Assembly (NCBI RefSeq): GCF_036850765.1
Contig: NC_089491.1
Span: 87,018,740-87,082,739, forward strand
Length of the DNA stretch: 64,000 nt
Reading direction: 5' to 3'
DNA from: Saccopteryx bilineata
Taxonomy: Eukaryota; Chordata; Mammalia; Chiroptera; Emballonuridae
In this document: piece by piece, positions 1 through 12,432 of the stretch
Numbering within the stretch: the stretch's first letter is position 1
Layout of the letters: each line of letters starts with the position of its first letter
The notes under the pieces: generated by a model
What the model was told of the DNA's origin: nothing
The model's database searches: none
The model's input: the letters and a program-made list of their open reading frames with translations, nothing else
Made by a program: the position numbers and the translations under genes

Positions 1-222
1 GCCTGAGGCCAATGATGAGACCAACCAAGCTATCCTCAGTACCTGGGGCTGATGCCCAAACCAATAGAGCCATTGGCTGAAGAAGGGGAAGAGGGAAAAA
101 TGAGGGAGAAGTAGGGGAAGAGAAACAGATAGTCATTTCTCATATGCCCTGACCAGGAATCTAACTGGGGATATCCAAACACCAGGCCGTCACTCTTTCC
201 CCTGAGCCAACCATCCAAGACC
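1..222 (-). mobile_element. Old tRNA-derived SINE, minus strand, cut by the window edge
   Basis: Read on the minus strand, the right end (about 120-222) is a degraded tRNA-like head: GAGCCAACC near 204-212 is the complement of the GGTTGGCTC start, and the CCCTGACCAGGAATC block near 148-162 is the B-box part. The body to the left keeps the purine-rich gaagaggg block complementary to the CT-rich body of these SINEs. The divergence is high, so this is an old copy. Its 3' end lies outside the window. Confidence 0.7.
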
Positions 223-1555
223 ATATAATTCCATTTTTAATGCCTTGTCATGAAAACCTTAACAAGTTTTAATTTGATTATATTCAAAGTTATCCATCTC
301 TCCTTTAATAGCTCTGATTATTCTTGGTATTTTGAAGCATTTTTCATTCTAACTTAAAAAATATATTTAGCTGTATTTTATTCTAATAATTAAGGAATAA
401 TTTTTTGCATTTATATATTTGATATTCATAAACTTCATTTTTTATGATATGTATATATATTATATATATATATATATCTGTGTTAGGGTAGCATTACGTA
501 GTTAATTTTAATTTTCTAATCTCAGTCATCATTCAGTTGTTCAAAGTCTGGATACCTATTTTTCAAAAAAATTTTGCTCTTCTTGTACCAGTAAATAATG
601 TACCTTCAGTTATTCTTATTTTATAAAATATGCTAATACCTAATAGAACTACATCCTCATTTTTTAAGAAGTTTACTGATTATTTTCTTACGTGTTTTTT
701 TCTCAGGAAATGTTTTAAATCATTTCCTCAAGCTCCAAGAAATATTTCAAAATTCTCTGTGACATTGCATGTATTTATAAATTTGGAGAAATAATACATG
801 TATAATATAGAGTTCTCTGTTCTGTGAAAGGATTGTACTTTCCCTTTTTATTAGTTTTTCAATTATGTACTTCAGTAGTATTAATATCTTCCTTACATAC
901 ACTATAAACATTTCTTCTACATTTCTTCACCAAGTATTTCACCATTGTCTACAAGAAAACATGATCTTTTTAAAATTATAGCAATAAACTTACTAGCATT
1001 TGTTATTAGAAAAAATACTGTTTTATATAACTTTCACCACCAGCCAATACATTATCTTTTTACATTTGCTTATAATTTCCTAGCTACCTCTCTTCAGGTT
1101 CTCTAATATCCAGTCAAATCTTCTACCAGTTATGATAATATTATATTCAACTTCTCAATATCCTTTTCTTAGAGAAAGTGTACATTTAATTGTATAATAT
1201 TAAGATATTAATAAGGCATAGATGCTTGGTTTTATCAAACATAATTTTAGCACAAAATATATCATTATGTGTTATTCTCTTTGACTTGTTAATTTGATAT
1301 ATTTTCATTAATAATTTCACAAAATTATATAATTTACATTTTTAATAATCCTGTCATTTTTATTTTATTGCTATATATGACATCTACTTTTATTTTTATT
1401 ATTTTTTGATAATCTTTAATTTTACAGATTTAGAGATGTATATATCTAATATGTTCTCTTTCTGAAATTTTTGAAAAATTTTAGTATATTAATCATTAAT
1501 ACTTTGGATATAGATTCCCTATTGTCCATCCTTTTCTCCTGACCTTTCTATTTTT
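223..1555. other. AT-rich stretch, no gene seen
   Basis: Very AT-rich sequence with stop codons in all frames. The only structured item is an AT dinucleotide tract near 450-478. No splice-flanked coding block, RNA gene or clear repeat family was recognised. Confidence 0.6.
450..478. repeat. (TA)n simple repeat
   Basis: Near-perfect alternating TA run, interrupted once. Confidence 0.85.
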
Positions 1556-1813
1556 TGTGTGTGTATGACAGAGACAGAGAGAGGGACAGTTAGGAACAGA
1601 CAGACAGGAAGGGAGAGAGATGAGAAGCGTCAATTCTTTGTTGCAGCACTTACTTTTTCATTGATTGCTTTCTCATATGTGCCTTCACTAGAGGGCTGCA
1701 GCAGAGTGAGTGACCACTTGTTCAAGGTAGCAACTTTGAGCTCAGGGTCCTGAACCTGGGTCCTCTGCATCCCAGTCCAACGCTCTATCCACTGTGCCAC
1801 TGCCTCGTCAACC
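1556..1813 (-). mobile_element. tRNA-derived SINE (CCTGACCAGGC-type), minus strand
   Basis: On the minus strand this starts with a diverged CCTGACGAGGCAGTGGC head at 1813. It contains GGATAGAGCGTTGGACTGGG and CCCAGGTTC (B box), continues into CACATATGAGAAAGCAATCAATG, and ends in the GTCTGTCTGTTCC/CTCTCTGTCTC pyrimidine tail. The short ORFs overlapping it are chance translations of the SINE. Confidence 0.88.
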
Positions 1814-2913
1814 TCAATTTTTTTGGTGGGGGTATTAACCAGACAAGGCAATTGTGCTTTCTCTCTGTTTGTTACTCCTGTTTTAACAGAAAACTACTAT
1901 TCTTTTATCTTTGGAATTTTCTTTTCCTCAATTATTTGCCCAGCTATACAATGGTTCCACTAGAACTTAGTTGAAAGACTAGAGTTTGATTGTTCAAAAC
2001 ATCTTTAGCTTTGAGGGTGAGGAATGAGAGGGAATAAGTTGCAATACCCTAAAGTCTCAACATAAGTCTATTGTCTCAAAACACTTTTCTGGAAAATTCA
2101 AATATACCTTTATTCATGCATCCCTTGGCATCTGGTAATTTATTCATGGTTGAAGACCAAGCACTGATGCTTAAATTGTAACATATTTCATAGAGATATT
2201 TAGTTTGTTTGTTTGCTGTTTATTTAAGTCTGCTATTTATCTCTGCAGAATGGAATTAAATATGTACTTCTCTCTTTCTCCAATCTGCTTTATCAAGCCT
2301 CTAAAATGCCAATTTAGATAGCTAGTTGTGCTGGCAGGGCTTGGGGAGAAGGGAGAAGAAACAAGAAAGTTGATGCGTCCCTTCTGGGTTAAGACAATAG
2401 GATAGGTGACCTGACTTAACCAACTTGTTAAACTGGGCCTCTGTGTGTACTGGAAATTATTTAGTGAGCCTGATACCATGTAGGCTGACTAATGACTGAA
2501 GTTTAATTTAACATTCTGGTTCTGGATATAAATGAGGCTCATTCCTCCACTTTCTGAAATCTGCGGAAATCTCAGAGATAGCTGGTTATAATCAGTGCAT
2601 GCTAATATATTTCTTTTATAAAAATTAAAAAAAAAAAAAACCTTAAAGAAAAACCTCTATTCTTAAAAAGTACTAAGGTTTTGTTCTTTCCTTCAAATCA
2701 CTAGGTAACTCTTTCTTATTTTTTCTTTATGTTATAAATCTTCACTTTTGTGACTGTTTCTACTCATTTCTAAATTATTTTCCTCTATCTGTTATATGCC
2801 TAACAAAAGTCTCTTGATAAAAGTAGTGTAATAGATGAAGAAGTTAACATGGCCATAATTAGAGCTTAAGGGATCTGCAGGATCCAACAATGATTTAAAT
2901 AAACAAAAAGTCC
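1814..2913. other. No gene recognised
   Basis: No conserved coding segment seen. A poly-A run near 2625-2640 could be a retroposon tail, but no element body could be attached to it. A minus-strand 80-codon ORF at 2237-2479 has no recognisable domain. Confidence 0.5.
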
Positions 2914-3241
2914 TTGGCCTGTTGGCTCAGCGGAGTGTCATCCCAGTGTATAGACCTCCCAGGTTCCATTCCTAGTCAGGTCACACATAAGAAGCAACCT
3001 TCTGCTTCTCTTCCCCTCACTCTCTCCCTTCTCTCTTTCTTCCCTTCTCATAGCCAGTGGCTTAATGGGCACTGAGGATAACTGATCTGAGTGTTAACCT
3101 CAGGTGTTGAAGGTAGCTTGGGTGATTCTAGCATTGGCTCCAGGTGAGAGTTACGGGGTGGATTCCAGTTGGGGTGCATGTGTAAGTCTGTCTCACTATC
3201 TCCTTCCCCTTCTCTCATTTAAAAATTAAAAGAAAGAAAAA
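2914..3241 (+). mobile_element. tRNA-derived SINE, plus strand, diverged
   Basis: The head reads CCTTGGCCTGTTGGCTCAG, followed by CCCAGGTTCCATTCC (B box) and GTCAGGTCACA. The body has a CT-rich segment and GTCTGTCTCACTATCTCC near the end, before an A-rich tail. It is of the same general type as the 4367 copy but with an older, different body. Confidence 0.8.
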
Positions 3242-3739
3242 AAATCCAAAAAGAAATAGCTGAAAAATTAAAGACTTCAGAAATGTGTAAGATTGTTGCC
3301 TGAAAAATAGCTCAGAATTGTATTTAAAGTTAAAACATTTATAGATTGTCAGAAATTATATCAAAGACACAGTTTATAATTTTCTTATGAAGAGAACTTT
3401 ATAATACAGAAGTGGGGAAAAGTAGGTTAAATTACCAGCCATCATTACCTAAAAGATAAATTGTAAGTAAGAATATGATTTAATAACAATAATAATAATG
3501 GCAAATACTGAGATTTAATAATACAATAATTGATGAATAAATAATACCACAAGAATAAATTTTGTGTTTCATGTACTCACAACTATAAATCTACTTTTGT
3601 CAGCCAACTCCTATATCTTAGTATGCTGGCTGAAAGATGAAAGGTTAGCTAAACCAACCATTTCTAATAGTCCAAATTTTTTTCGATGCCAATACACAAT
3701 ATAACTAAGCCAAAAACAACTAAAAGAAGATTCATCTAA

Positions 3740-4110
3740 TTTTTATCCATTTATTCAATAATTAAATATTTATTGAGCAGTTCTTGTGACATGCATAAGA
3801 TACTTATTTTATATATATTTATATATAAACTTAAATATATAATTTATATATATAAATTAAAAGTAAATAGACATTATTTATATCTTCAAAATTATAGTCT
3901 AGGGAGAGATAATAAAATGTGAGCATTCAAATGAGTGTATAATTATAAATTGTCATGAATACTCTAAAGGGAAAAGTGTGGCTTCTAGTTGTGTTGGTGA
4001 CTGTAGAATAAAGACATCATTCAAGCTGAAACTATGTCATTCTAAACATGCTCTATTGATTAAAGGAAAGACAAGAGACACAGTCATTCAGAAGAAATCA
4101 GAGGAAAAGA
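3740..4110 (-). mobile_element. L2 LINE 3'-end remnant, minus strand
   Basis: The sequence near 3750-3780 (AATATTTATTGAGCA) is the complement of the widely conserved L2/MIR 3' end. The following ATTATAGTCTAGGGAGAGA and the delayed GTGAGCATTC-like section fit the reverse complement of the L2 3' region. An AT-rich expansion (3805-3855) interrupts it. This is recognised from pattern only. It is ancient, so boundaries are approximate. Confidence 0.55.
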
Positions 4111-4366
4111 TTCAGTTAGAAAAATGGTCCATAAATTGAGTCCACCATGAAAAATAGAATAAAGAGACTTTACCACAATATGTTGACATTTTTGGCTATG
4201 CCTAGTTAAACTGGTTTTGTGCTTAGAACTTAGCATTCATTTCATACAATTTTATGCTATAATTCTTTCGAGTAGTTATAATGCTGATATAATTCAAAGT
4301 ATTACAGCAAATTTAAGTATTGAACAATAAAGAAATATATTCTTTATTACATTAAAAGAAAACACC

Positions 4367-4776
4367 GGCCCTGGCCGGTTGGCTCAGTGGTAGAGCGTCA
4401 GCCTGGCGTGCAGAAGTCCCAGGTTCGATTCCCGGCCAGGGCACACAGGCACCCATATGCTTCTCCACCCTTCCCCCTCTCCTTCCTCTCTGTCTCTCTC
4501 TTCCCCTCCCGCAGCCAAGGCTCCATTGGAGCAAAGATGGCCCGGGCGCTGGGCATGGCTCTATGGCCTCTGCCTCAGGCGCTAGAGTGGCTCTGGTCGC
4601 AACAGAGCGACGCCCCTTGGTGGGCGTGCCAGGTGGATCCCGGTTGGATGCTGTCTCCCTGTTTCCAGCTTCAGAAAAATACAAAAACAAAAAAAAAAGA
4701 AAGAAAGAAAGAAAGGAAGGAAGGAAGGAAGGAAGGAAGGAAGGAAGGAAGGAAGGAAGGAAGGAAGGAAGGAAGA
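4367..4776 (+). mobile_element. Full-length tRNA-derived SINE with expanded tail, plus strand
   Basis: The head at 4367 (GGCCCTGGCCGGTTGGCTCAG) has A- and B-box-like elements and CCAGGTTCGATTCCCGG. The body has CTCCATTGGAGCAAAGATGG and GCCTCAGGCGCTAGAG. The tail starts at the AGCTTCAGAAAAATAC motif and has turned into a GGAA/AAAG microsatellite. A likely target duplication is AAAAGAAAACACC just before 4367 and AAAAGAAACACC at about 4777-4788. Several ORFs here are chance readings of the SINE and its tail. Confidence 0.93.
4690..4776 (+). repeat. (GAAA)n/(GGAA)n microsatellite grown from a SINE tail
   Basis: AAAG repeats change into about 16 GGAA units. It lies exactly where the SINE A-rich tail should be. 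Confidence 0.95.
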
Positions 4777-5297
4777 AAAAGAAACACCAAGGAAAAAAAA
4801 AGAGCTCCATGAATCACACAAATGTATGGCCAAAAAAGGAGCTGACCCCTTCCAAAATTTTAGATGATAGAATGTACTTGTACTCCAGTTGAAAATGAAA
4901 TCAATGGGTGCCACAAGATTTAAATAGCAAAGCAAGAATATATATTATTTCTATTCATCATTTCAGCAATGGCAGAAGAATTATGTTAAGCTTCTGGATA
5001 TCCCTTCTTCACCAGATATATAGCAAGAGCTTACAAGTTCTTGCTACTTGGTGAAAAAGAAGACTCTGAGGCTACTTTTTCAATTAGTATATTCAGCTGA
5101 CTCTCTGTGGAGGGGAAAAAAATGCACTGTCTGGCCAGCCCCAAATGAGTGTGTTATAGACATGCTCATTCCACAAGTGAGTGTCTGACAAATCACTGTC
5201 CTCAATATGTACTACAGAAATAAATGAAGAAAAGATAGAATAGAAAATAAGATAAATAGGAAGATAGTAAGGAAATGACAAGCATTTTGACTATACA

Positions 5298-5745
5298 AGG
5301 CATCGTTTTTTTCTAGTCTCTGATATATAACTGACATATAATATTGTATTAGTTTAAGGTATACAACATGATTATTATATCTATACATTGCAAAATGATT
5401 ACCATGATAAGTTAACATCCATCACCTTATGTAGTTACAATTTTTTTCTTGTGCTGAGGACTTTTAAGATTTACTCTCATTATTTCTCAAATATCATATA
5501 TAACCTGGTATTGTAACTTACAGCCCCATTATTATACATTACATTCTCCAAAATTATTTATCCTATAACTGAAATTTTGTACATTTTGACCACCTCCACC
5601 CATTATCCTCATCACCTACATCCCACCTTTGGCAACTACCAATTGGTTCTCCATTTCTATGTATATATTTTTCTTTTAAGATTCAATATATAAGTGAGAT
5701 TATAAATTATTTGTCTTTCTCTGTTTGACACTGTTATTTTTAAGT
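5298..5745 (-). mobile_element. L1M 3'-UTR remnant, minus strand
   Basis: The block from GTTTAAGGTATACAACATG through TTTGACCACCTCCACCCATT to ATATAAGTGAGATTATA and TTGTCTTTCTCTGTTTGAC is the reverse complement of a conserved old L1 3' end. It is diverged and has no coding capacity. The 62- and 68-codon ORFs overlapping its left side are not genes. Confidence 0.72.
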
Positions 5746-6501
5746 AACAAAGATATAATTGTGGCACAGATGGAGGAAAGTAAGGAAAAATATCTTGGGA
5801 GACAATTGCATGTCTTCAACTGACAAGTTCAGAAATAACCCAAACTGATCTTGTGTTTGGCTGTATGTAGTGTATGCATTATTATAATGCTATAAAAAAC
5901 AAAATTAGATATATTACAAAAGATGCTTACAACTTTGAAAACAAAAATATTAGAAAAGATATAAGTATATACTGATATTAAAGTGGGTGCCACTATGTGA
6001 CACATTGGCTATCTTCTGAGGTATCTTTCTCTCTCTCTTTTCTCCATCCCTTCCCCCAATTAATATGTATATTGAAAAATATTGATGCAGGATAAAGAAT
6101 ACATTTTTATATCTTCTTATTTTTTAACAGCACTGAAGGTGTGTCAGGGACACCTAAGGAAACATAACATGACAAGATGTCTTAGTGAAGTTTCTGCATG
6201 TTTAAACATTTAAAATTTGAGACCTCATTGGTTTGAGAGTCTAATTCATTTTGGCAGTTGACAGTTCGTTGGCAGCTCACACTTGGTAAGTGCACCTGAC
6301 TCTGTCTATCTGTTTTCATGAGCTACCTATCTGTCACATTGTGAGAGTGGCCTTTCTACTTAAAAAAAAAAAAAAAGCTGTCTTTTTTATATTCTTTTTC
6401 TATTGGAGATTTAAAGTGACCTCATGCTGAAAAGCCACATAAACTCTCTTTGTGATAACACCATGGCTGCACTCTGGGTATCAAAATATCATATATGTAA
6501 T

Positions 6502-6536
<35 letters not shown>

Positions 6537-7129
6537 CCAGTTCAGAAATTGTTATTTAAGTTAAAATCTCATACTGAATAAATACTGAACATCAAGCACT
6601 TGTTAACAATTTGTTGTTCTGTGTGTGTTTAATAATTTAGAATCTATTCCATGATAAAAGCAATACACAATGCAAAAAATAAAAGGATGCAAAGATATAT
6701 GAAAAAAGAATTATTTGTTATCTTAGAGGAGAAATATATTAACCTTCCCAATCAATTCTATAAAAGGACAATTGTATGATCCTGATATCTGTTACATGAT
6801 AGATAGTGATTCACAGGTAGAATTTTGACGTCCTTTTGATGACATGTTAGAAAAATTGTTACAAAGCTTCAATCATTCCAAATGCAAGGTAGATTATAAA
6901 GGCTGCATATCAGGAATGAAAAGGTTCAGAGAAGAAAGGCAAAATTATAAAGCTCTTGAGTCATTACAGAAGACATTATTTCCTTGATAACATAACCTGC
7001 AAATCACCTCAATCTCATATTTTTCAAGAAATTTACTTTTAGCCTATCTTCTTGTCAGAGTCAAAAGGAAATATTTTCTTGAGCAGTAAAACATAATTCA
7101 GACCTTAGGTTATATTATAATTTTATACA
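5746..7129. other. No gene recognised; two poly-A runs
   Basis: No coding or RNA feature is seen. Poly-A runs occur at about 6361-6374 and 6505-6534 (30 bases). The longer run may be the tail of an unrecognised retroposon, but no SINE or L1 body could be attached to its left side. Confidence 0.5.
6505..6534 (+). repeat. 30-base poly-A tract
   Basis: Uninterrupted run of A. A young, uninterrupted tract is typical of a retroposon tail, but the element that made it is not identified. Confidence 0.9.
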
Positions 7130-8420
7130 TAATGTGCAATGTTCAATCAATAGATAGAGAGGTATGCAAAAAAGAATATTTTACTAATAGAAAAACAAAT
7201 GAGAGAAAAAACCCATTGAAAATTCAGAGTATGATGTTATTACAGGAAAAATTTAAAATAATTGTGATTGATGTGTTAAAGGAATTATATGTTCAGATAA
7301 GTTATTTTTGCTGAGAACTTGAAACTACAAAGAGACATCAAACGGACATTATACAAGATAAAATATAAGAACTAAAATAGAGAAATAAATGAACAGGTTT
7401 AATAGCAGGTTATAGAGAGTGAAAGAGAAAATTAGTTAACTGGAAGTTAGATTAGTAAAAATTACCCAAATGGAAGCATAAAGAGTCAAGAAAGAAAACT
7501 AGAGAAATGAGTGTGAATTATAGAACATGTAAAAATAATTTTAACTAATGTGTAAATGGGTTCTCAAATATTAAGAGAAGCAAATGGAACAGATATAATA
7601 TTTAAAAGAATAACAGACATTTTAAAAACTGAAGATATCTAGTGTAGAATAAGAGTGATATAATACTTATGCCTCTGGTTATGACTAATAGGAACTGGAT
7701 ATATCCTCATACATTAAGTAACTTTTAAAAATAGAAAAATATATGAACCAAATATTTGTAGGCATTAGACTATAGGCAGAACAAGATAGTGATTCCTGGG
7801 AAAGGGAACATGAATAATCTGAGTCCTCTGACTGATAAACAGGTTGCCTGAATAGATTGTCCAGGATGCAATGCAGATAGAAACCTATACAGGGATTAGT
7901 AGTATTCTTGAGTTGAACAGTAAAGTTTATAATTTGAAAAGGTCAAGAGAGCTAGAATTGATGAGACAAAGTCTAAGAGAATAGAAAACTATGTCTTGTT
8001 AAGAAACGGAAATTATTGTTTTATATCACTTCCTCAAAAAAATAATAAAAACAAAGACAATACAAAAAGTACCACTATAAGCCCAAATGGCTATACTGGA
8101 AAGTTGAACCCCAAAACTAAAAAGGAATAATACCAAATTCATATAAATTTTTACAGATTCTAGAAGATGAGGAATTACTTCTCAACTCATTCTCATTAAC
8201 ATGTATTATTCTATAGTGTGCATCTTCCACTAATAGAAGACAAAACCAAAGACTAATATTTTTATGAACACAGCTATGCAAATTTTCATTAAAAAGGAGC
8301 AAATGGAATCCAAACATATTTAAACAGTGAAGTAAACTCTGACCAAGCAAGGTTTATCCAAAAATTCAAGATTATTTTTACATTCTAAAATCAATTGTTT
8401 AAAATGGAGAAAAAAATTTA
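7130..8420 (+). mobile_element. Decayed L1M/HAL1-like remnant, plus strand
   Basis: A-rich sequence resembling L1 ORF1 (about 7300-7640, GAGAAATAAATGAACAG-like blocks) is followed by a piece resembling L1 ORF2 (about 8080-8400, GGAATAATACCAAATTCATA then GAGGAATTACTTCTCAACTC). All frames are heavily broken. The 60-codon ORF at 7132-7314 is part of this noise. The assignment is by resemblance and the edges are uncertain. Confidence 0.5.
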
Positions 8421-9494
8421 TATTGATTGTGAAGATATTTCATTTATTGCATCCTCTAGTAACTACATCGAAGTCCCTCAATACATGCATTTTGCATTCA
8501 GTTGAGAATTGAATCCATGATTCTATTTACTGGAGGAGATTTTAATACACTGTTCATTTTGGAACACAAAAAATATTGCTATTGTAGTCTCTGTGGATTG
8601 TTTTAAGAATGAAGAGAAATGAATCTAAGAACAATTCCAGAGAATAGCTTAAAGTAGAAAAGGCAAGAAGTCACATGGTCTGGATAAACTTTGTAAGAGA
8701 AATGAAAGCATTCTGAAAACATGGCCAAGATACTGATAGGTAGATTGAAAATGGGGGTTAGAGAGAATAAAAATACCTCAGGCTTTGAGTATTAAATATA
8801 AGCAGTGGGAAATAACGTGTAAGGTTCTAGACACAAGCTTTTCAAATAAACTTAGCAATAGCTGGGTAAAACAAAAGAAAACAAAACTTACTGTAGCCAC
8901 ATGGCAAATATAACAGGAAATTCAAAGGCAGAAATAATTCTAATAGTGAAGACATATGGCAGTTTCTCACAGGCATTACTTGTTGCCTCGGATTTCTGTG
9001 TTGCTCTTTGGCAGTGAAATGGAGAATGGGAAACATAAAATGAATAAATCATCAGAATGAAAAAAGCCAATGGACGTTGTTGGTTGGACCCAGAAAAAAT
9101 ATAAAAAAATAAAAAGTTACAATTACATTTTAAATTAAAGATCTACTACTATTTCAAAGTTAATATTATTTTAAATGTTTAGGTTAATAATTGCTTATTC
9201 AATTAATTGTCAATATTAGTACATATGATAATTTCTACCAAGGATAGGTAAGAAGTAACAATAATTAAAAATTACTAGCCATTAACATGTAAATGTTTTA
9301 TTTTGTGTTAAGAAGCAACTACCACACAATGTATAATCCAGAATCTTTATTGTTTTCTGTATTACTGAGCTATAATTTTTATGACAGAATTTTAACTTAG
9401 TTATCTTTGTTTTCCCTATAGAACATAGTATAGTGACTTGTGCATGTTCATTTAATAAAGATCTTTTGGATGTGTGCAAAGAAAAAAACATGTG
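8421..9494. other. No gene recognised
   Basis: No domain or RNA gene. Small minus-strand ORFs (60-69 codons) near 8842-9491 lack recognisable features and have no supporting context. Confidence 0.5.
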
Positions 9495-9867
9495 AAGTTG
9501 AAGCCTTACCTAACATCATATGAAGAAATTAACTTGAAATGAATCATAAACCTAAATTTGAGAGCCAAAAATAAAAAACTTCCAAGGAAAATATTACAGA
9601 AATTATTAGTCATATTGAAGTGGAAACAAAAAACATGCAATATATGAGAACAAAGGTGCCTAATTGGACTTCACCAAGTTAAAATCTGTTGTTCTTCAAA
9701 AGACTCAGTTAAGAAAGCCATAGACTAGAAGACCATATTTGCAAAATGTGTATTGACAAAGGACTTGCACATAAAATAAATAAGATCTCTTATAGCCGAA
9801 TAATTATAAAAATAATAAAACAAAACCAAAAAGACTGACAAACCAATTTTTTTAAATGGCAAGATTT
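9495..9867 (+). mobile_element. Left part of an ancient L1M ORF2, interrupted by a later L1
   Basis: This is decayed L1 ORF2 3' sequence, including a TTGGACTTCACCAAGTTAAA block and AAAGGACTTGCACATAAAAT. The reading continues across the inserted L1: the segment ending at 9867 joins directly to 15540 (GAGCAGATATTTTATCAAAG), as expected for uninterrupted ORF2 sequence. The short duplication ATGGCAAGATTT (9856-9867 and 15528-15539) marks the insertion point. Confidence 0.75.
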
Positions 9868-11239
9868 CACATCAGAGTAATGGCCATGTGAGAGATACCC
9901 CTGATTTCTCCCCTTGAAATTTCAACAAATGAAACTGCTATAATGGAGCTAAACAACTCCAGCTAGGCTCGCTGGATACCTGAAAAATTCATGCACCCAA
10001 TGAACTAAAGATGAGAAAGACTACAATGGGAAAAGAGGAAGCAGAAGGTAAGATGCACTTCAGGTCAGCTCCAGAGAGGTGAGAGGAGTGACTGGATTTT
10101 ATTTCTGCCAGAGGTATGGAGAGGAAGGAAGCTTGGATTCTCTGGGTTTTGTCTGCCAGGGCTCCAGAGAGTGGAGAAGTGCAGAGAGATTGAGGGGCAA
10201 AAGAGGAGATACTAAACCAAAGTGGTGGCAGAACAAGGGGTTCTGGCCAATGTTTCTACACTCTGCCTGCAGCCCACACTAAGCGCAGAGACAGAGAAAA
10301 TCAAAGTTGGCCCCCTAGTCTCCCAGATCCCACCCCATCCTCTTATGGGTATGGACAGTAGCAGAGATAGACCCCACAGGTAACTCTCAAGAGCCACTCT
10401 CTCCCTTGAAAAGCACAGGTGTTCCCTGGTCTATTGAGACATGGCAAGGAGCACCCAAAGGCCTGAGATTGTCATTCTTAAAGCAGTGAAACCGTAAAGC
10501 CCTCATAACATGCCCTACCCACCAATGTGACTGTAGTTCCGCTTAAATCATTGCAACAGCAACTTCTCAGTGGAGGTCAGCCCAGAAATTTCACAGAGCT
10601 GAAATCTTTAACACAGCCCACTGACTGTAAGAAAACAGAAAAACCTCTCAAAACTCATTTTTTTGTCTTTTTCTTCCTTTGAACTTTATATTATTTAATT
10701 TTTATATGTTTATTTTTATTTTTGTGGGTATTTTGTTTTTTTGGGGGGTTTGATATTTGTTTTTTGTGATTTTTTTACTTGTCATTATTTAAATTTTTAT
10801 ATTATTTATTGTATTTTTATTTTTATTTTTCATTTTTAGTTGTTTTTTGTTAGCATTCTTAACAATACCACTTTCAAATGCCATAAAGAATAAGAAATCA
10901 AATACCATAACTACACAAGAAAGAGGCATAGTGTGAAAAGAAAATGAAAAATCTCCAGAAAGCAAACTCAATCACATGGGAACTTTAGAGTTAAGATATA
11001 GAGAATTCAAAATTGAAGTCCTAAAAATACTCAATGAGATGTGAGAAAACACTGATATGATATTTAATGAGCTAAAAAAAATTAATGAACAGCATGAGTA
11101 TTTCACCAAGGATATTTAAACTTTAAAAACAGAGATGCAGAACTCAATACATGAATTAAAAACTGAGGTAGTAAGTTTGACTAGTAGAACATTCCAGATA
11201 GAGGAGAGAATCAGTGATGTCAAAGACAGGTAACAAATG

Positions 11240-11364
11240 GCCTGAACTGTGGTGGCACACTGGATAAAGTGTCGACTTGGAATGCCAAGGTTGTTAGTTC
11301 AAAATCAAGGACTTGCCTGGTTAAAAGCACATATAGACGTTGATGCTTCCTGATACTTTTCCCT

Positions 11365-11396
<32 letters not shown>

Positions 11397-11785
11397 AAAT
11401 GAATATATATATAACCTGACCGGGCAGTGGCGCAGTGGATAGAGCATTGGACTGGGATGCGGAGGACCCGGGTTCGAGACCCCGAGGTCACCAGCTTGAG
11501 CATGGGCTCATCTGGTTTGAGGAAAAGCCCACCAGCTTGAACCCAAGGTCGCTGGCTCCAGCAAGGGTTTATTCGGTCTGCTGAAGGCCCACGGTCAGGG
11601 CACATATGAGAAAGCAGTCAATGAACAACTAAGGTGTTGCAACGCGCAATGAAAAACTAATGATTGATGCTTCTCATCTCTCTCCATTCCTGTCTGTCTG
11701 TCCCTATCTATCCCTCTCTCTGACTCACTCTCTGTCTATGTAAAAAATAAATAAAAAATTATATAAAATGAATGTATATAAAAAA
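11240..11785 (+). mobile_element. Short tRNA-derived SINE (plus strand) split by another SINE
   Basis: The head CCTGAACTGTGGTGGCAC leads to CTGGTTAAAAGCACATATAG and a CT-rich tail. Its tail resumes after the inner SINE (11415-11764). The host L1 text CAAAGACAGGTAAC (11221-11234) reappears as CAAAGACAGACAAC (about 11788-11801) beyond both elements, so this is the outer and earlier insertion. Confidence 0.85.
11415..11764 (+). mobile_element. CCTGACCGGGC-type SINE inserted in the tail of another SINE
   Basis: The head CCTGACCGGGCAGTGGC leads to GGGTTCGAGACCCCGAGG (B box), GCACATATGAGAAAGCAGTC and a CTCTCTCCATTCC/CTGTCTGTC tail. AAATGAATATATATA on its left and AAAATGAATGTATATA on its right are the split tail of the outer SINE and look like the target duplication. 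Confidence 0.92.
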
Positions 11786-12432
11786 TTCAAAGACAGACAA
11801 CTATAAATGCCACAGAGAGAAGACAAGAGAGACTCAGGACTTAAGAAAAGTGGTAGAGCTCTACAAGAATTCTCTGACTCCATCAGAGAAAGCAATATTA
11901 GAATGATAGGTATCTCAGAAGAGGAAGAGAGAAAGGAAATGGAAAGCCTATTCAAACAATAATTGATGAGAACTTACTAAGCCTATGGAAAGAGTTAGAT
12001 TCTTAAAAACCAGAAGCAAACAGAATGCTAAGTTATCTCAATCCAAACAGAACTTCTCTAGGGCAAATCATAATAAATTGTCAAAAATCAGTGACAAAGA
12101 ATGTTCCCAGAAAGAAGCTAAGGAAAAAAAAAACATAACATACAAAGGAAGAACCATTGAGTTATAATAGAACTTCTCAGCAGAAACTCTCCAAGCCAGA
12201 AGAGAGTGGACCCAAACATTTAAAATACTGAAAGAGAGGAATTACTAGCCAAGAATACATAGTTATATATCAAAGTTATCCTTAAAATATAAATGAGAAA
12301 AAAAAAACTTTTGCAGACATACAGAAACTGAGGGAATTTATCACCAGATAACACCAATTGCTGGAGATACACAAGGAGGTTATTCAACCAAATACAAAGA
12401 ACAAAACAACTCAAAATTACAAGTAAAAGTTT

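Noticed and set aside
4383..4455. tRNA gene (and similar tRNA-like heads elsewhere)
   Set aside because: The B-box-like GGTTCGATTCC is part of tRNA-derived SINEs with body and tail. No complete, foldable tRNA with its own terminator was seen.
4690..4776. CRISPR-like or tandem array
   Set aside because: It is a 4-bp microsatellite without spacers. No direct-repeat/spacer pattern occurs in the window, which is also vertebrate DNA.
4352..4935. ORFs of 109-152 codons on both strands around 4352-4935
   Set aside because: They lie on a SINE and its GGAA microsatellite. Proline/serine-leucine or lysine-glutamate repeats come from the simple repeat.
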